Below are positions 42,740 through 51,647 of a DNA stretch of 64,000 nt, in pieces. Position 1 is the stretch's first letter, and each line of letters opens with the position of its first letter. The notes under the pieces were generated by a model. That model made no database searches. It was given only the letters and a program-made list of their open reading frames with translations, and was not told the DNA's origin. The position numbers and the translations under genes were made by a program. This DNA comes from an uncultured Pseudoflavonifractor sp. (lineage in GTDB: Bacteria > Bacillota > Clostridia > Oscillospirales > Oscillospiraceae), in assembly GCF_944387805.1 (NCBI RefSeq), contig NZ_CALXGI010000007.1, forward strand, positions 1 to 64,000, in the 5' to 3' direction.

Positions 42740-44839
42740 TCAGTCCTCTTCGTCGCTCAGGTTGGGCTCGCAGCAGGCGCAGTCCGGGTCCATCTCAAAG
42801 GTGATGGCATCGTCAAAGAAGATCTGGTCGTCCTTGCCCAGGGCGCCGGGGATGATGGAGAAGGTGTTGGAGATGCCGTCCTGTGCGTCCTTGAAGGGCA
42901 GCTTGGACACCGAGCTGAGGGAGGACACGGCCCCGTGGGTGTCCCGGCGGTGCATGGGGTTGGCGCCGGGGGCGAAGGCCTCGCCCGCCTTCCGGCCGTC
43001 GGGAGTGGAGCCGGTATTCTTGCCGTAGACCACATTGGAGGTGATGGTCAGGATGGAGGTGGTGGGGATGCCGCCCCGGTAGGTGTGGTTGCCCCGGACA
43101 TAGTCCATAAAGCCCTGGACCACGTTGTAGGCGATGGAGTCCACACGGTCGTCGTCGTTGCCGTACTTGGGGAAGTCCCCCTCCACCTCGTAGTCCACCA
43201 CGATGCCGTTCTCATCCCGGATGGTGCGCACCTTGGCGTACTTGATGGCAGACAGGGAGTCGGCCACCACGGACAGGCCGGCGATGCCGGTGGCAAACCA
43301 CCGCTTTACGTTCCGGTCGTGGAGGGCCATCTGGATACGCTCGTAGCAGTATTTATCGTGCATATAGTGGATGATGTTCAGGGTGTTGACGTACACACTG
43401 GCCAGCCACTTCATCATGTCCTGGAAACGCTCCACCACCTCGTCGTAGTCCAGGTACTCGCTGGTGATGGGGCGGTAACGGGGACCCACCTGCTTCTTGG
43501 AGATCTCGTCCACGCCGCCGTTGATGGCGTACAGCAGGCACTTGGCCAGGTTGGCCCGGGCGCCGAAGAACTGCATCTCCTTGCCCACCCGCATGCTGGA
43601 CACGCAGCAGGCGATGGCGTAGTCGTCGCCGTGGGTGACCCGCATCAGGTCGTCGTTCTCGTACTGGATGGAGGAGGAGAGGATGGAGGTCTTGGCGCAG
43701 AAGCGCTTGAAATTCATGGGCAGCCGGGTGGACCAGAGCACCGTCAGGTTGGGCTCGGGGGCGGTGCCCAGGTTCTCCAGGGTGTGGAGGTAGCGGTAGG
43801 ACATCTTGGTGACCATGCTCCGGCCGTCAATGCCCATGCCGCCGATGGACTCGGTGACCCAGGTGGGGTCGCCGGAGAAGAGGGCGTTGTACTCGGGGGT
43901 GCGGGCGAACTTGACCAGCCGCAGCTTCATGATGAAGTGGTCCACAAACTCCTGGATCTGCTCCTCGGTGAAGGTGCCGGCGGCCAGGTCCCGCTGGGCG
44001 TAGATGTCCAGGAAAGTGGAGGTGCGGCCCAGGCTCATGGCCGCGCCGTTCTGCTCCTTGATGGCGGCCAGGTAGCCGAAGTAGAGCCACTGGATGGCCT
44101 CCTGGACGTTGGCGGCGGGCCGGGAGATGTCAAAGCCGTAGATCCTGCCCAGCTCCTTGAGCTCCTTGAGGGCCTTGATCTGCTCGCTGAGCTCCTCACG
44201 CTCCCGGGTGACGCCGGAATACATGATGATGCGGGTGGTGTCCTTCTGGTGCTGCTTGTCCTCAATGAGCCGGTCCACGCCGTAGAGGGCCACCCGGCGG
44301 TAGTCGCCGATGATGCGGCCCCGGCCGTAGGCGTCGGGCAGGCCGGTGATGATGTGGCTGGAGCGGCAGGCCCGCATCTCGGGGGTGTAGGCGTCGAACA
44401 CGCCCTCGTTGTGGGTCTTGCGGTGTTTGGTAAAAAACTCCACAATCTGGGGGTCCACATGGTAGCCGTTCTCCTCGCAGGCCTTCACCGCCATGCGGAT
44501 GCCGCCGTAGGGCTGGAGGGCCCGCTTGAAAGGCTTGTCAGTCTGGAAGCCCACGATTTTCTCTCTGCTCTTGTCCAGGTAGCCGGGCCCGTGGGAGGTG
44601 ATGGTGGAGACGATGCTGGTGTCCATGTCCAGCACGCCGCCTTTCTCCCGCTCCTGGCGGGACAGGTCCATGACCTGGTCCCACAGGGCCTTGGTGTCCT
44701 CTGTGGGACCGGCCAGGAAGGACTCGTCGCCCTCATAGGGGGTGTAGTTCTTTTGAATAAAGTCCCGGACGTTAATCTCCTTCTGCCACACGCCGGGGGT
44801 GAAGGAGTCCCACTCCGGTACGATGCGCATTTCTTCCAT
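42740..44839 (-). CDS. pflB: Pyruvate formate-lyase catalytic body lacking the glycyl radical domain
   Basis: 699 residues; typical enzymes have about 745-760. The catalytic cysteine pair is present in AIACCVSSM, and the sequence follows the family to SIIPGALGK. It then departs into a 20-odd-residue acidic, cysteine-containing tail ending PNLSDEED, and stops where the radical domain should begin. The missing part is the separate gene 41 bases downstream. It converts pyruvate and CoA to acetyl-CoA and formate. Two sigma-A promoters lie upstream; AAAGGAG precedes the ATG. Confidence 0.93.
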   Translation of the reverse strand: MEEMRIVPEWDSFTPGVWQKEINVRDFIQKNYTPYEGDESFLAGPTEDTKALWDQVMDLSRQEREKGGVLDMDTSIVSTITSHGPGYLDKSREKIVGFQTDKPFKRALQPYGGIRMAVKACEENGYHVDPQIVEFFTKHRKTHNEGVFDAYTPEMRACRSSHIITGLPDAYGRGRIIGDYRRVALYGVDRLIEDKQHQKDTTRIIMYSGVTREREELSEQIKALKELKELGRIYGFDISRPAANVQEAIQWLYFGYLAAIKEQNGAAMSLGRTSTFLDIYAQRDLAAGTFTEEQIQEFVDHFIMKLRLVKFARTPEYNALFSGDPTWVTESIGGMGIDGRSMVTKMSYRYLHTLENLGTAPEPNLTVLWSTRLPMNFKRFCAKTSILSSSIQYENDDLMRVTHGDDYAIACCVSSMRVGKEMQFFGARANLAKCLLYAINGGVDEISKKQVGPRYRPITSEYLDYDEVVERFQDMMKWLASVYVNTLNIIHYMHDKYCYERIQMALHDRNVKRWFATGIAGLSVVADSLSAIKYAKVRTIRDENGIVVDYEVEGDFPKYGNDDDRVDSIAYNVVQGFMDYVRGNHTYRGGIPTTSILTITSNVVYGKNTGSTPDGRKAGEAFAPGANPMHRRDTHGAVSSLSSVSKLPFKDAQDGISNTFSIIPGALGKDDQIFFDDAITFEMDPDCACCEPNLSDEED

Positions 44840-44894
44840 AGAAGTCTCCTTTGGTACAGATTTGGCTGCCGGGCGGATTGCAATACCGCAATGG

Positions 44895-44908
44895 TTAGCT
44901 TGAGCTAA
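44895..44908. promoter_or_regulatory. Palindrome downstream of the pfl promoter
   Basis: TTAGC-TTGA-GCTAA abuts the -10 box of the proximal pfl promoter on its downstream side. It is a candidate operator; it does not match the Rex or FNR consensus. Confidence 0.45.
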
Positions 44909-44936
44909 TTATACTATTTCAGTATGAATTCGTCAA
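44908..44936 (-). promoter_or_regulatory. Proximal promoter of the pfl operon
   Basis: On the minus strand: TTGACG, 17 bases, TATAAT. Confidence 0.8.
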
Positions 44937-44975
44937 GAGCAGCGTAAAACACAAAAATAGACATTCGACCGAAAA

Positions 44976-45005
44976 AGTATACTATTTTTACCGTCAGGTT
45001 GTCAA
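44976..45005 (-). promoter_or_regulatory. Distal promoter of the pfl operon
   Basis: On the minus strand: TTGACA, 18 bases, TATACT, just after the end of the glycosyltransferase gene. Together with the proximal site it would give tandem promoters. Confidence 0.65.
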
Positions 45006-45011
45006 GGAACG

Positions 45012-46088
45012 TCAAGACAAAGACAAGGAAGAGAAAAACGTCCGGTTTTGGCGGACAAAGGGGTCCTCCGGACGGAAGGAGGCTGCCAGCTCATTGAAGG
45101 CCTTTGACTGCTCCACGTCTCCCAGGTAGTACCAGCAGGCGCACAGCCGGATAGCGGGGAGGTACCCGTAGCAGTCGGGGGAGATGAAGGCGCCGGAGGT
45201 GTCGTCCCGCTTTCGGGTGAGGGCCAGCTCATACCAGAAGGCGGCCTGCCGCCACTGCTCCCGGGCCAGAAACCAGCCGCCGATGTCGCAGCACACCTCG
45301 GCCCTTGGGGTGTCCAGGGTCAGGCTGCGGAGCAGGGAAGAGAGTGCGTCCCCATTCCGTCCCAGGGCGGTCATGCACTGGGACAGCAGGCGGCAGGCCT
45401 CAATTTGATTCTCCAGCCACCCCTTTCCGCTGTCCAGAAGGGCGGTGAGCACCGCCGCCGCCTCCTCAAAGCGGCTGTGATACCACAGCTCCCGGGCGTA
45501 GTAGAACTGACTCCGTGGGTCCAGGGCCTTGCCTGCGGACAGCTGGGCCTCGTAGATACGCAGGTTGCGGTCCGGGTCCCCTGCGCCCGCCTTTTTGTGG
45601 GACACCGCCGCGTCAGACCAGCGGATTTCCCCGGCGGGGGTGATGGCCTCGTGGACCGCTCCCGTCCAGCGGAAACGGGCTTCGTTGCGCACCACCCGCT
45701 CCCGGTAATAGGTAAAGGCGGGCAGCCCCAGGGCGTCAAAGGCGGCGTGGTAGGGCATCATCACCACGTCGGCCTCCGGCAAAAGCTGTTCCCGCATGAC
45801 CCGGAACTTTGCACGGTCGTCCTCCGCTATCACGTCGTCCGCGTCCAGCCACATGCAGTAGCCGCCGCTGGCCTGGTCAAAGGAGAAGTTTCGGGCGGCG
45901 GCGAAGTCGTCCGCCCATGGAAAATCGAAGAGTTTATTCGTAAACTGCCGGGCAATCTCCTTTGTCCCGTCGGTGCTGCCGGTGTCCACAATCACAATCT
46001 CGTCTACCAGATCCGCCGCGCTCTCCAGGCACCGGCCCAGTACGGCCTCCTCGTTCTTCACAATCATACACAGGCTGATGGTACACAA
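45012..46088 (-). CDS. GT2 family glycosyltransferase with TPR-like C-terminus
   Basis: 358 residues. The GT-A domain starts TISLCMIVKNEE and has VDTGSTDGT and the metal-binding MWLDADD (about 94). The C-terminal half (about 195-350) is helical with repeats of the TPR kind (FYYARELWYHSRFEEA, LLSQCMTALGRNGDA). The start is taken as TTG at 46088, seven bases after GGAGG; an upstream frame start lacks a site. Acceptor and sugar donor are unknown. No clear promoter was found. Confidence 0.85.
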   Translation of the reverse strand: MCTISLCMIVKNEEAVLGRCLESAADLVDEIVIVDTGSTDGTKEIARQFTNKLFDFPWADDFAAARNFSFDQASGGYCMWLDADDVIAEDDRAKFRVMREQLLPEADVVMMPYHAAFDALGLPAFTYYRERVVRNEARFRWTGAVHEAITPAGEIRWSDAAVSHKKAGAGDPDRNLRIYEAQLSAGKALDPRSQFYYARELWYHSRFEEAAAVLTALLDSGKGWLENQIEACRLLSQCMTALGRNGDALSSLLRSLTLDTPRAEVCCDIGGWFLAREQWRQAAFWYELALTRKRDDTSGAFISPDCYGYLPAIRLCACWYYLGDVEQSKAFNELAASFRPEDPFVRQNRTFFSSLSLS

Positions 46089-46187
46089 AGCCGTCCCCTC
46101 CCAGTTTTCCAAACTCGCTCTATCCTATGCGGCTGTTCTCATAATTCCACCGGAGGGCGCATACCTGTGGACAGAGGAGGTGGTACC

Positions 46188-47612
46188 ATGGCCTTTTTGG
46201 AGCGGCTGGGGGATTTTATCTGGAACCCTTGGCTGCTGGGGCTGTTTCTGCTGGTGGGCTTATACTGCTCGGTGCGGACAGGCTTTTTTCAGCTTTTCGG
46301 CCTGCCGGTATGGCTGAAAACCACACTGGGCTCGGTATTCCAGAGAGACAAGAGAAAGACCGGCCGGGGTATTACCCAGCTTCAGGCCCTCTCCACCGCC
46401 CTGGCTTCCACAATCGGCACAGGCAGCATCGCCGGGGTGGCCACCGCTATCTTCTACGGCGGGCCGGGGGCGGTGTTCTGGATGTGGGTGTCCGCCTTTC
46501 TGAGCATGATGACGGGCTGCCTGGAGAAGACCCTGGCCGTCCGCTACCGGGAGCCATCTCCGGACGGGGGCTGGCAGGGAGGGCCCATGTGCTACATGGA
46601 GCGGGGCCTGGGCAGCCGGGGGCTGGCCTGCTTTTTCTCCCTGTGCTGTGTGGGGGCATCCCTTGGGGGCGGGAACATGGTCCAGGCCAACTCCATCGCC
46701 ACCGCGTTGGCCCACAGCTTCGGCTGGAACCGGCTGGCAGTGGGAGTGGTGACGGCAGCGCTCACCGGGGCGGTGATTCTGGGGGGCATCGGCCGCATCG
46801 GCGCGGTGAGCGAACGCCTAGTGCCCGCTATGGCCCTGCTGTTTATCGGCGGCAGCGGGGTGGTGCTGGCGGTCAACGCCTCCGCCCTGCCCGGGGCGCT
46901 GGAGGCCATTGTCACCGGGGCCCTGACCCCGTCGGCGGCAGTGGGCGGCGGACTGGGCTACGGCATAGCAAAGGCTATGCGGTACGGCGTTGCCCGTGGG
47001 GTGTTCACCAACGAGGCGGGCATGGGCTCCTCCGCCATGGCCCACGCCGCCTCCGACGTGAAGGAGCCTGCGGAGCAAGGCATGTGGGGCATCTTTGAGG
47101 TCTTTGTGGCCACCCTGGTGGTATGCACCATGACTGCCCTGGTCATCCTCACCACCGGCGTCTACCACCCGGCGGAGGCACTGACCGCCATCCAGAGCGG
47201 CACGGTGACTGACGCCATGCTGGGCGCTCCGCTGTCCGCCGCCGCCTTTTCCACCGTGTACGGTCCCTGGGGCGGGGCCTTTGTGGCGGTGTGCCTGCTG
47301 CTCTTCGCCTTCACCTCCCTGCTGGGCTGGAGCTACTACGGCGAGCGGGGCCTCCAGTACCTCACCGGCTCCCACCGGCTGCAGCCAGTCTACCGGGCTG
47401 TGTTCCTGGTGATGATTGTGGCGGGAGCTGTGGGGGACATGTCCGCCGTGTGGCAGATGGCGGACATTTTCAACGGCCTTATGGCCCTGCCCAACCTGAC
47501 CGCCATTCTCGTCCTCTCGCCGGAGGCCCTGGCGCTTTGGCGGGTGTGGGTGGAAAAACGCGGGGGAAAACAGAGGGCTGCTTGCGTTTCCAGCGGGAAG
47601 CCGCTATACTGA
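46188..47612 (+). CDS. Alanine/glycine:sodium symporter, AGCS family
   Basis: 474 residues with about ten membrane segments. Signatures are ALASTIGTGSIAGVATA (about 69), the FWMWVSAFLSMMTG region and GVFTNEAGMGSS (about 271), which define the AGCS family. It probably brings in alanine or glycine with sodium. GAGGAGG seven bases upstream fixes the ATG at 46188; the open frame extends far upstream but antisense to the glycosyltransferase gene. The promoter of glycerate kinase lies in its last codons. Confidence 0.92.
   Translation: MAFLERLGDFIWNPWLLGLFLLVGLYCSVRTGFFQLFGLPVWLKTTLGSVFQRDKRKTGRGITQLQALSTALASTIGTGSIAGVATAIFYGGPGAVFWMWVSAFLSMMTGCLEKTLAVRYREPSPDGGWQGGPMCYMERGLGSRGLACFFSLCCVGASLGGGNMVQANSIATALAHSFGWNRLAVGVVTAALTGAVILGGIGRIGAVSERLVPAMALLFIGGSGVVLAVNASALPGALEAIVTGALTPSAAVGGGLGYGIAKAMRYGVARGVFTNEAGMGSSAMAHAASDVKEPAEQGMWGIFEVFVATLVVCTMTALVILTTGVYHPAEALTAIQSGTVTDAMLGAPLSAAAFSTVYGPWGGAFVAVCLLLFAFTSLLGWSYYGERGLQYLTGSHRLQPVYRAVFLVMIVAGAVGDMSAVWQMADIFNGLMALPNLTAILVLSPEALALWRVWVEKRGGKQRAACVSSGKPLY
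47582..47610 (+). promoter_or_regulatory. Promoter of the glycerate kinase gene
   Basis: TTGCGT, 17 bases, TATACT, inside the last codons of the symporter gene. The spacer shares TTTCCAGCGG with the promoter at 19196. Confidence 0.7.
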
Positions 47613-47671
47613 GCACAGACTGAGGAGTTCCTGCCGCCGCGGCAGACGGTTTTTCGTCAGGGGGACGCAAT

Positions 47672-48817
47672 ATGAAAAAAGTTGTTCTGATTCCCGATTC
47701 CTTCAAAGGCACCCTGTCCTCCGCCCGGATCTGCGAAATTATCGGCGGCAAGGTGGCAGAGCACTTCCCGGACTGCCGGGTGGTGTCCATCCCCGTGGCT
47801 GACGGCGGCGAGGGCAGCGTGGACTGTTTTCTCACCGCACTGGGGGGCGAGAAGGTGAAGCTCACCGTCAAGAACCCCTATTTCGAGGATATGGAGGGCT
47901 TCTACGGCCTCATTGACGGCGGGGAGACCGCCGTCGTCGAGATGGCTGCCTGCGCCGGCCTGCCGCTGGTGGAGGGCCGGAAGGACCCCTGCAAGACCAC
48001 CACCTACGGCGTGGGAGAGCTCATCCTGGCCGCCGCCGCCCGGGGCGCAAAGAAGATTATCGTGGGCCTGGGCGGCAGCGCCACCAACGACGGCGGCTGC
48101 GGCGCGGCGGCTGCGGTGGGCGTGAAGTTCTACAACAATAAGGGCGAGGCCTTTGTACCCACCGGCGGCACCGCCCATGAGATTGCCCGCATCGATATGT
48201 CCGGTCGGGACAAGCGGCTGGAGCGCGTGGAGATTGTGGCCATGTGCGACATCGACAACCCCATGTACGGTCCCGCCGGCGCGTCCTGCGTATTTGGGCC
48301 CCAGAAGGGCGCCGGCCCGGAGATGGTCCGCTTTCTGGACAAGGGCATCAGGCATCTGGCCGAAATCATCAAACGGGATCTGGAACAGGATCTGGCCTTC
48401 ATGCCCGGCTCCGGCGCTGCCGGCGCCATGGGCGCGGGCATGGCGGCATTCTTCGGCGCCCGACTCCAGATGGGCATTGAGACCGTGCTGGATGCCGTCC
48501 ATTTTGCCGACGCTATCGCCGGTGCGGACCTGATCTTCACCGGCGAGGGCAGGATGGACCGCCAGTCCCTCCGGGGCAAGGCGGTTATCGGCGTGGCCAG
48601 GCGGGCAAAGCTCCAGAACGTGCCTGTTATTGTCATCGCAGGCGGCGCGGACGACGGCATCGACCCGGCCTACGGCATGGGCGTCACCGCTGTGTTCTCC
48701 ATCAACCGTTTGCCCGAGGACTTCTCCATCTCCCGAAGCAAGAGCGCGGAAAACCTGGCCCGCACGGCGGATAACCTGCTCCGCCTCATCAAAGCGGCGG
48801 AGGAGATGAAGGGCTGA
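47672..48817 (+). CDS. Glycerate kinase, GarK/GlxK family
   Basis: 381 residues. It starts KKVVLIPDSFKGTLSS, and has PVADGGEGSVDC (about 42), GLGGSATNDGGCG (about 131), GSGAAGAMGAG (about 248) and TGEGRMDRQS (about 290), all typical of this family. It phosphorylates D-glycerate, giving a glycolytic intermediate. Ribosome site is AGGGGG. It has its own promoter and a strong terminator. Confidence 0.95.
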   Translation: MKKVVLIPDSFKGTLSSARICEIIGGKVAEHFPDCRVVSIPVADGGEGSVDCFLTALGGEKVKLTVKNPYFEDMEGFYGLIDGGETAVVEMAACAGLPLVEGRKDPCKTTTYGVGELILAAAARGAKKIIVGLGGSATNDGGCGAAAAVGVKFYNNKGEAFVPTGGTAHEIARIDMSGRDKRLERVEIVAMCDIDNPMYGPAGASCVFGPQKGAGPEMVRFLDKGIRHLAEIIKRDLEQDLAFMPGSGAAGAMGAGMAAFFGARLQMGIETVLDAVHFADAIAGADLIFTGEGRMDRQSLRGKAVIGVARRAKLQNVPVIVIAGGADDGIDPAYGMGVTAVFSINRLPEDFSISRSKSAENLARTADNLLRLIKAAEEMKG

Positions 48818-48837
48818 GCATCTGGAACGTAAAACGT

Positions 48838-48874
48838 AAAAATGACGGAAGGCCCATAGCCTTCCGTCATTTTT
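48838..48874. terminator. Bidirectional terminator
   Basis: A 16-bp perfect stem (48838-48853 with 48859-48874), with A-run and T-run arms, between convergent genes. Confidence 0.9.
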
Positions 48875-49559
48875 AGCTGTTTTTCCATCGCAGGGCCCGG
48901 AGCACCTGCTTCTGCTCCGGCGTAATGCGGTAGCTCTCCAGCGCTTTCTGTATGGTCTTGTTGTGGGTCCACTGCTCCAGCCGGCGGCTTGTCAGGTAGG
49001 GGAGAGCGGCGTCATACTGTTTGGCCAGGGCGGTGGCAAAGTACCAGGCCGCCATCATCCGCACATAGTACTCCTGGCTCTTCACCTCTGCCGCCCAGTC
49101 CAGGTACTCCGGGCGGAAATACTCGTCCAGATAGAAGGACATGAGCATCCCCAGACCAAAACGGATGGTATAAGTGTCATCGCTGTCCAGCCAGCGGCGG
49201 ATCTGGCCGGGGAGCTGGGGCGGGTGAGTGCGGAAGGCCTTGGGAGAGAGCAGGTCACAGGTGGCCCAGTTATCCACATGGGGGAGAAAGATCTCCAGCC
49301 CGGCCACTGTCTCCTCGTATCCGGACCGGGCGCAGAGAAGCAGGCCGTGGAGATTATTCTCCTCATAGTAGTGGTGAGGAAGCGCATGGAGAAAGGCCTC
49401 CGCTTCGGCTGTGCCCTTCAGCTCCTTGGCCAGTCTTCGAAGAGCAGGCGTCCGCACGCCGATGATCCGCTCCGGGTCCACAGTTGGTATCAGCTTGGCA
49501 TGAAACTGCCGGTAGTCCAAATCCTGGAGGGCAAACAGCCTGTCCTGAATGTTCTCCAT
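48873..49559 (-). CDS. AlkD-like DNA alkylation repair protein
   Basis: 228 residues, all helical, of the HEAT-like AlkD family. Landmarks: IIGVRTPALRRLAKEL, the long segment VDNWATCDLLSPKAF and the C-terminal YVRMMAAWYFATAL and WTHNKTIQKALESYRI, where the Trp and Asp residues of the DNA-binding cleft lie. These glycosylases remove bulky or cationic alkylated bases. The ATG at 49559 is preferred because AGGAG lies seven bases upstream of it. Confidence 0.9.
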   Translation of the reverse strand: MENIQDRLFALQDLDYRQFHAKLIPTVDPERIIGVRTPALRRLAKELKGTAEAEAFLHALPHHYYEENNLHGLLLCARSGYEETVAGLEIFLPHVDNWATCDLLSPKAFRTHPPQLPGQIRRWLDSDDTYTIRFGLGMLMSFYLDEYFRPEYLDWAAEVKSQEYYVRMMAAWYFATALAKQYDAALPYLTSRRLEQWTHNKTIQKALESYRITPEQKQVLRALRWKNS

Positions 49560-49589
49560 ATCCATACTCCTTCCGCCGTGTTTGTCTCC

Positions 49590-49618
49590 AGTATAGCACG
49601 AAAATTGCCTGCTGTCAG
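49590..49618 (-). promoter_or_regulatory. Promoter of the AlkD-like gene
   Basis: On the minus strand: CTGACA, 17 bases, TATACT. Confidence 0.65.
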
Positions 49619-49648
49619 CGCACAAATCATCCCCGGAAGAGAAAACGC

Positions 49649-49678
49649 TTGACAGGGGAGAGGGAGAAACTCTATAAT
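49649..49678 (+). promoter_or_regulatory. Promoter of the second TetR gene
   Basis: TTGACA, 18 bases, TATAAT; both hexamers are perfect. The palindrome at 49677 overlaps its downstream end. Confidence 0.85.
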
Positions 49679-49691
49679 GAACACTGTTCAT
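49677..49691. promoter_or_regulatory. Putative TetR operator, copy 1
   Basis: Perfect palindrome ATGAAC-ACT-GTTCAT overlapping the -10 box and the expected start of transcription of the TetR gene, which suggests autoregulation. Confidence 0.7.
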
Positions 49692-49706
49692 ATTGGAGGT
49701 TGGGAC

Positions 49707-50264
49707 ATGAATACTGTGGTCACATCCAAAGAGGAGATTCTTGCCGCCAGCCGGGAGCTGATTCGCAGCCAGGGCTGGTCCGCAGTCAGCATTCGTTCTG
49801 TGGCAGGGGCCTGCGGCGTGTCTGTGGGGTCCATCTACAACTATTTCGACTCCAAGGCCGACCTGGTATCCGCCGCAGTGGAGAGCGTCTGGTGCGATAT
49901 CTTCCGCCTGCCCGGGCGGGAAGAGGTGTTCCGGGACACCCTGGCCTGCGTCGTCTGGATTTACCGGCGTATGGAGTACGGCGGCCGGGCGTACCCGGGG
50001 TTCTTCACCCTCCATTCCATGGGATTTCTGGACATAGAGAAGACCGGCGGCAAAAAGCGGATGGCGCAGACCTGGCAGCACATTCAGGGTGGATTGTGTA
50101 CTGTGCTGAAGCAGGACCCCAAGGTCAGACCCGATGCCTTTGACAGGGAATTTACAGCGGAAAAATTCGCGGATATCCTGTTTTCCCTCTTTTTATCCGC
50201 GCTTCTCCGAGGTGATTACAACCCAGCTTCCGTTCTGGAGCTGATCCGAAGGACTGTCTACTGA
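49707..50264 (+). CDS. TetR family transcriptional regulator
   Basis: 185 residues. Helix-turn-helix near the N-terminus (ILAASRELIRSQG, VSIRSVAGACGVSVGSIYNYF), then a ligand domain with no recognised specificity. ATG 49707 is preferred over 49677 because GGAGG at 49694-49698 is spaced for it and 49677 lies in the operator. A second, nearly identical palindrome before the next gene suggests the regulator controls both itself and the membrane proteins downstream. Confidence 0.9.
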   Translation: MNTVVTSKEEILAASRELIRSQGWSAVSIRSVAGACGVSVGSIYNYFDSKADLVSAAVESVWCDIFRLPGREEVFRDTLACVVWIYRRMEYGGRAYPGFFTLHSMGFLDIEKTGGKKRMAQTWQHIQGGLCTVLKQDPKVRPDAFDREFTAEKFADILFSLFLSALLRGDYNPASVLELIRRTVY

Positions 50265-50357
50265 CGGATGTTAGAACGCCTGAAATATAAATATCCCGTA
50301 CTCTCATGCGCCCGGCCATTGGCCGGACGCTGGGGGCGGGCTTTTTCAGGAGAGAAA

Positions 50358-50372
50358 ATGAACGAAGTTCAG
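50358..50372. promoter_or_regulatory. Putative TetR operator, copy 2
   Basis: ATGAAC-GAA-GTTCAG: 11 of 12 arm positions agree with the operator at 49677. It lies about 20 bases before the start of the next membrane protein gene. Confidence 0.6.
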
Positions 50373-50391
50373 ACAGAGGGGTGATTATACT

Positions 50392-50817
50392 GTGAAGGTG
50401 CGGAAGAATACCCTCCTGCTGCTGGCCTGCCTGGTGTGGGGGGCGGCGGGGTTCAACATTCTGCGGATTGGCCTGCAGGCCTATCCAGCCCATGTGACGG
50501 CGGTGAATCTGCTGCTGTCCGCCGTGGTCTTTGGGCTGTTTCAGCGCTTTGTGTTCGGAAAGCTGGTGAAAAAACATACAGGCCGCATTGCGGGTATGGA
50601 AGAGAAGCCCCAGTTTTTCCTGAAATTCTTCGACGGCAAGGCTTTTGCCGTCATGGCGGTAATGATGGCCGGGGGTATCGGCCTGAGAGCCTCCGGCCTG
50701 GCGCCGGAGCGGTTCATCGCCGTGTTCTACTCCGGACTGGGGGCAGCTCTGCTGCTGGCTGGATGCCTGTTTGGCCGCAACTATGGCAGAGCGGTCCGCA
50801 GGGCGACGTGCGGTTGA
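50392..50817 (+). CDS. Small membrane protein, TetR-linked
   Basis: 141 residues with four predicted hydrophobic segments (about 7-25, 38-55, 81-100, 110-128). No family is recognised. It uses a GTG start with a GAGGGG site ten bases upstream. The operator-like palindrome just upstream links it to the TetR gene. An eight-codon frame (ATG at 50358 within the palindrome) precedes it and may be chance. Confidence 0.7.
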   Translation: MKVRKNTLLLLACLVWGAAGFNILRIGLQAYPAHVTAVNLLLSAVVFGLFQRFVFGKLVKKHTGRIAGMEEKPQFFLKFFDGKAFAVMAVMMAGGIGLRASGLAPERFIAVFYSGLGAALLLAGCLFGRNYGRAVRRATCG

Positions 50818-50897
50818 CATAAAAAACGGGCGAATGTCCGAACAACTCCGGCCTGCCCTGGGGCAGGCCGCGGAAAGAGAAAGGAAGAGATTCTGTT

Positions 50898-51311
50898 ATG
50901 AAGCGTTATGCCAATACTGCGGTGGTTTATGCTGTGATTGCCATGATTTTTGGCGTGTTCTACCGGGAGTTCACCAAGCTCAACGGCTTTACCGGCCGCA
51001 CGGTGCTCTCTGCCATCCATCCCCACTACTTTATGCTGGGCATGATGTTTTTCCTGCTGCTCCTGCTGCTGGAAAAAACGGTGGGCTTCTCCGGCGCCGG
51101 GACGGGAAAGGTGCTGGCCGTGTACCATACAGGACTGAACCTGACCGGCCTGACCCTTCTGCTCCGGGGCGTGGCTCAGGTGCTGGGGACCAGCCTGTCC
51201 TCCGCTATGAACGGCGCACTGTCCGGTGTGGCGGGTATCGGCCACATTCTGCTGGGAGTCAGCCTGCTGCTGCTCCTCCTCCAGATCCGAAAGTCCGTCT
51301 CTGACAAGTAA
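50898..51311 (+). CDS. DUF2871 family membrane protein
   Basis: 137 residues with four membrane segments. The sequence pattern YREFTKLNGFTG, IHPHYFMLGMMFFLLLLLLEK and YHTGLNLTG fits the DUF2871 family; the histidines in the second segment suggest possible metal or haem binding, which is speculative. The AAGGAAGAG site precedes the ATG. A GC hairpin (about 50850-50873) lies between it and the preceding gene and could lower read-through. Confidence 0.8.
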   Translation: MKRYANTAVVYAVIAMIFGVFYREFTKLNGFTGRTVLSAIHPHYFMLGMMFFLLLLLLEKTVGFSGAGTGKVLAVYHTGLNLTGLTLLLRGVAQVLGTSLSSAMNGALSGVAGIGHILLGVSLLLLLLQIRKSVSDK

Positions 51312-51325
51312 ACGCCTCCCAGAAG

Positions 51326-51364
51326 AGCCGCCCGGACGCGCATTGTGCGTCCGGGCGGCTTTTT
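51326..51364 (+). terminator. Terminator of the TetR-linked genes
   Basis: A 14-bp stem AGCCGCCCGGACGC with its complement (51347-51360), then TTTT. Confidence 0.88.
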
Positions 51365-51437
51365 CGTCTGAAAAACATAAGGACGTGCCGGACGGGAATA
51401 GGATACCTTATCATGCAGAAAAATGGAGGGTGATAGT

Positions 51438-51647
51438 ATGTTGACCGCATGGCTGCTTCTGATGCTCAATGGACTCTTTGTCACACTGCGGCTCTCCGGG
51501 GGAAGCGGAGGTTCTTTTCCCCGCCCGCTGAAGGCAGAGGAGGAGCGGATGTACCTGGAGCGCTGCGCCGCCGGAGATTTGGAGGCCCGGAATATTCTAA
51601 TTGAGCACAATCTCCGCCTGGTGGCACACATCATAAATAACGGTTGA
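51438..51647 (+). pseudogene. sigK: Sporulation sigma factor SigK, 5' part, interrupted
   Basis: A 69-residue frame. It begins [19 protein letters not shown], the hydrophobic pro-sequence typical of pro-sigma-K, then [17 protein letters not shown] and [12 protein letters not shown], which is the start of sigma region 2. Family members continue with KKYY and more than 150 further residues; here the frame changes after about 51635 and stops at 51645. GGAGGGTG precedes the ATG. The remainder is not within the window, as expected if a mobile element separates the two halves. Confidence 0.85.

Noticed and set aside
42699..42742. Frameshift or sequencing error splitting pyruvate formate-lyase
   Set aside because: The large piece ends in a distinct acidic tail, and the small piece has its own AAAGGAG site and ATG; no single-base change would rejoin the normal family sequence.
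45405..46187. Upstream extension of the AGCS symporter frame
   Set aside because: It lies antisense to the glycosyltransferase gene and has no membrane-protein character; GAGGAGG before ATG 46188 gives the true start.
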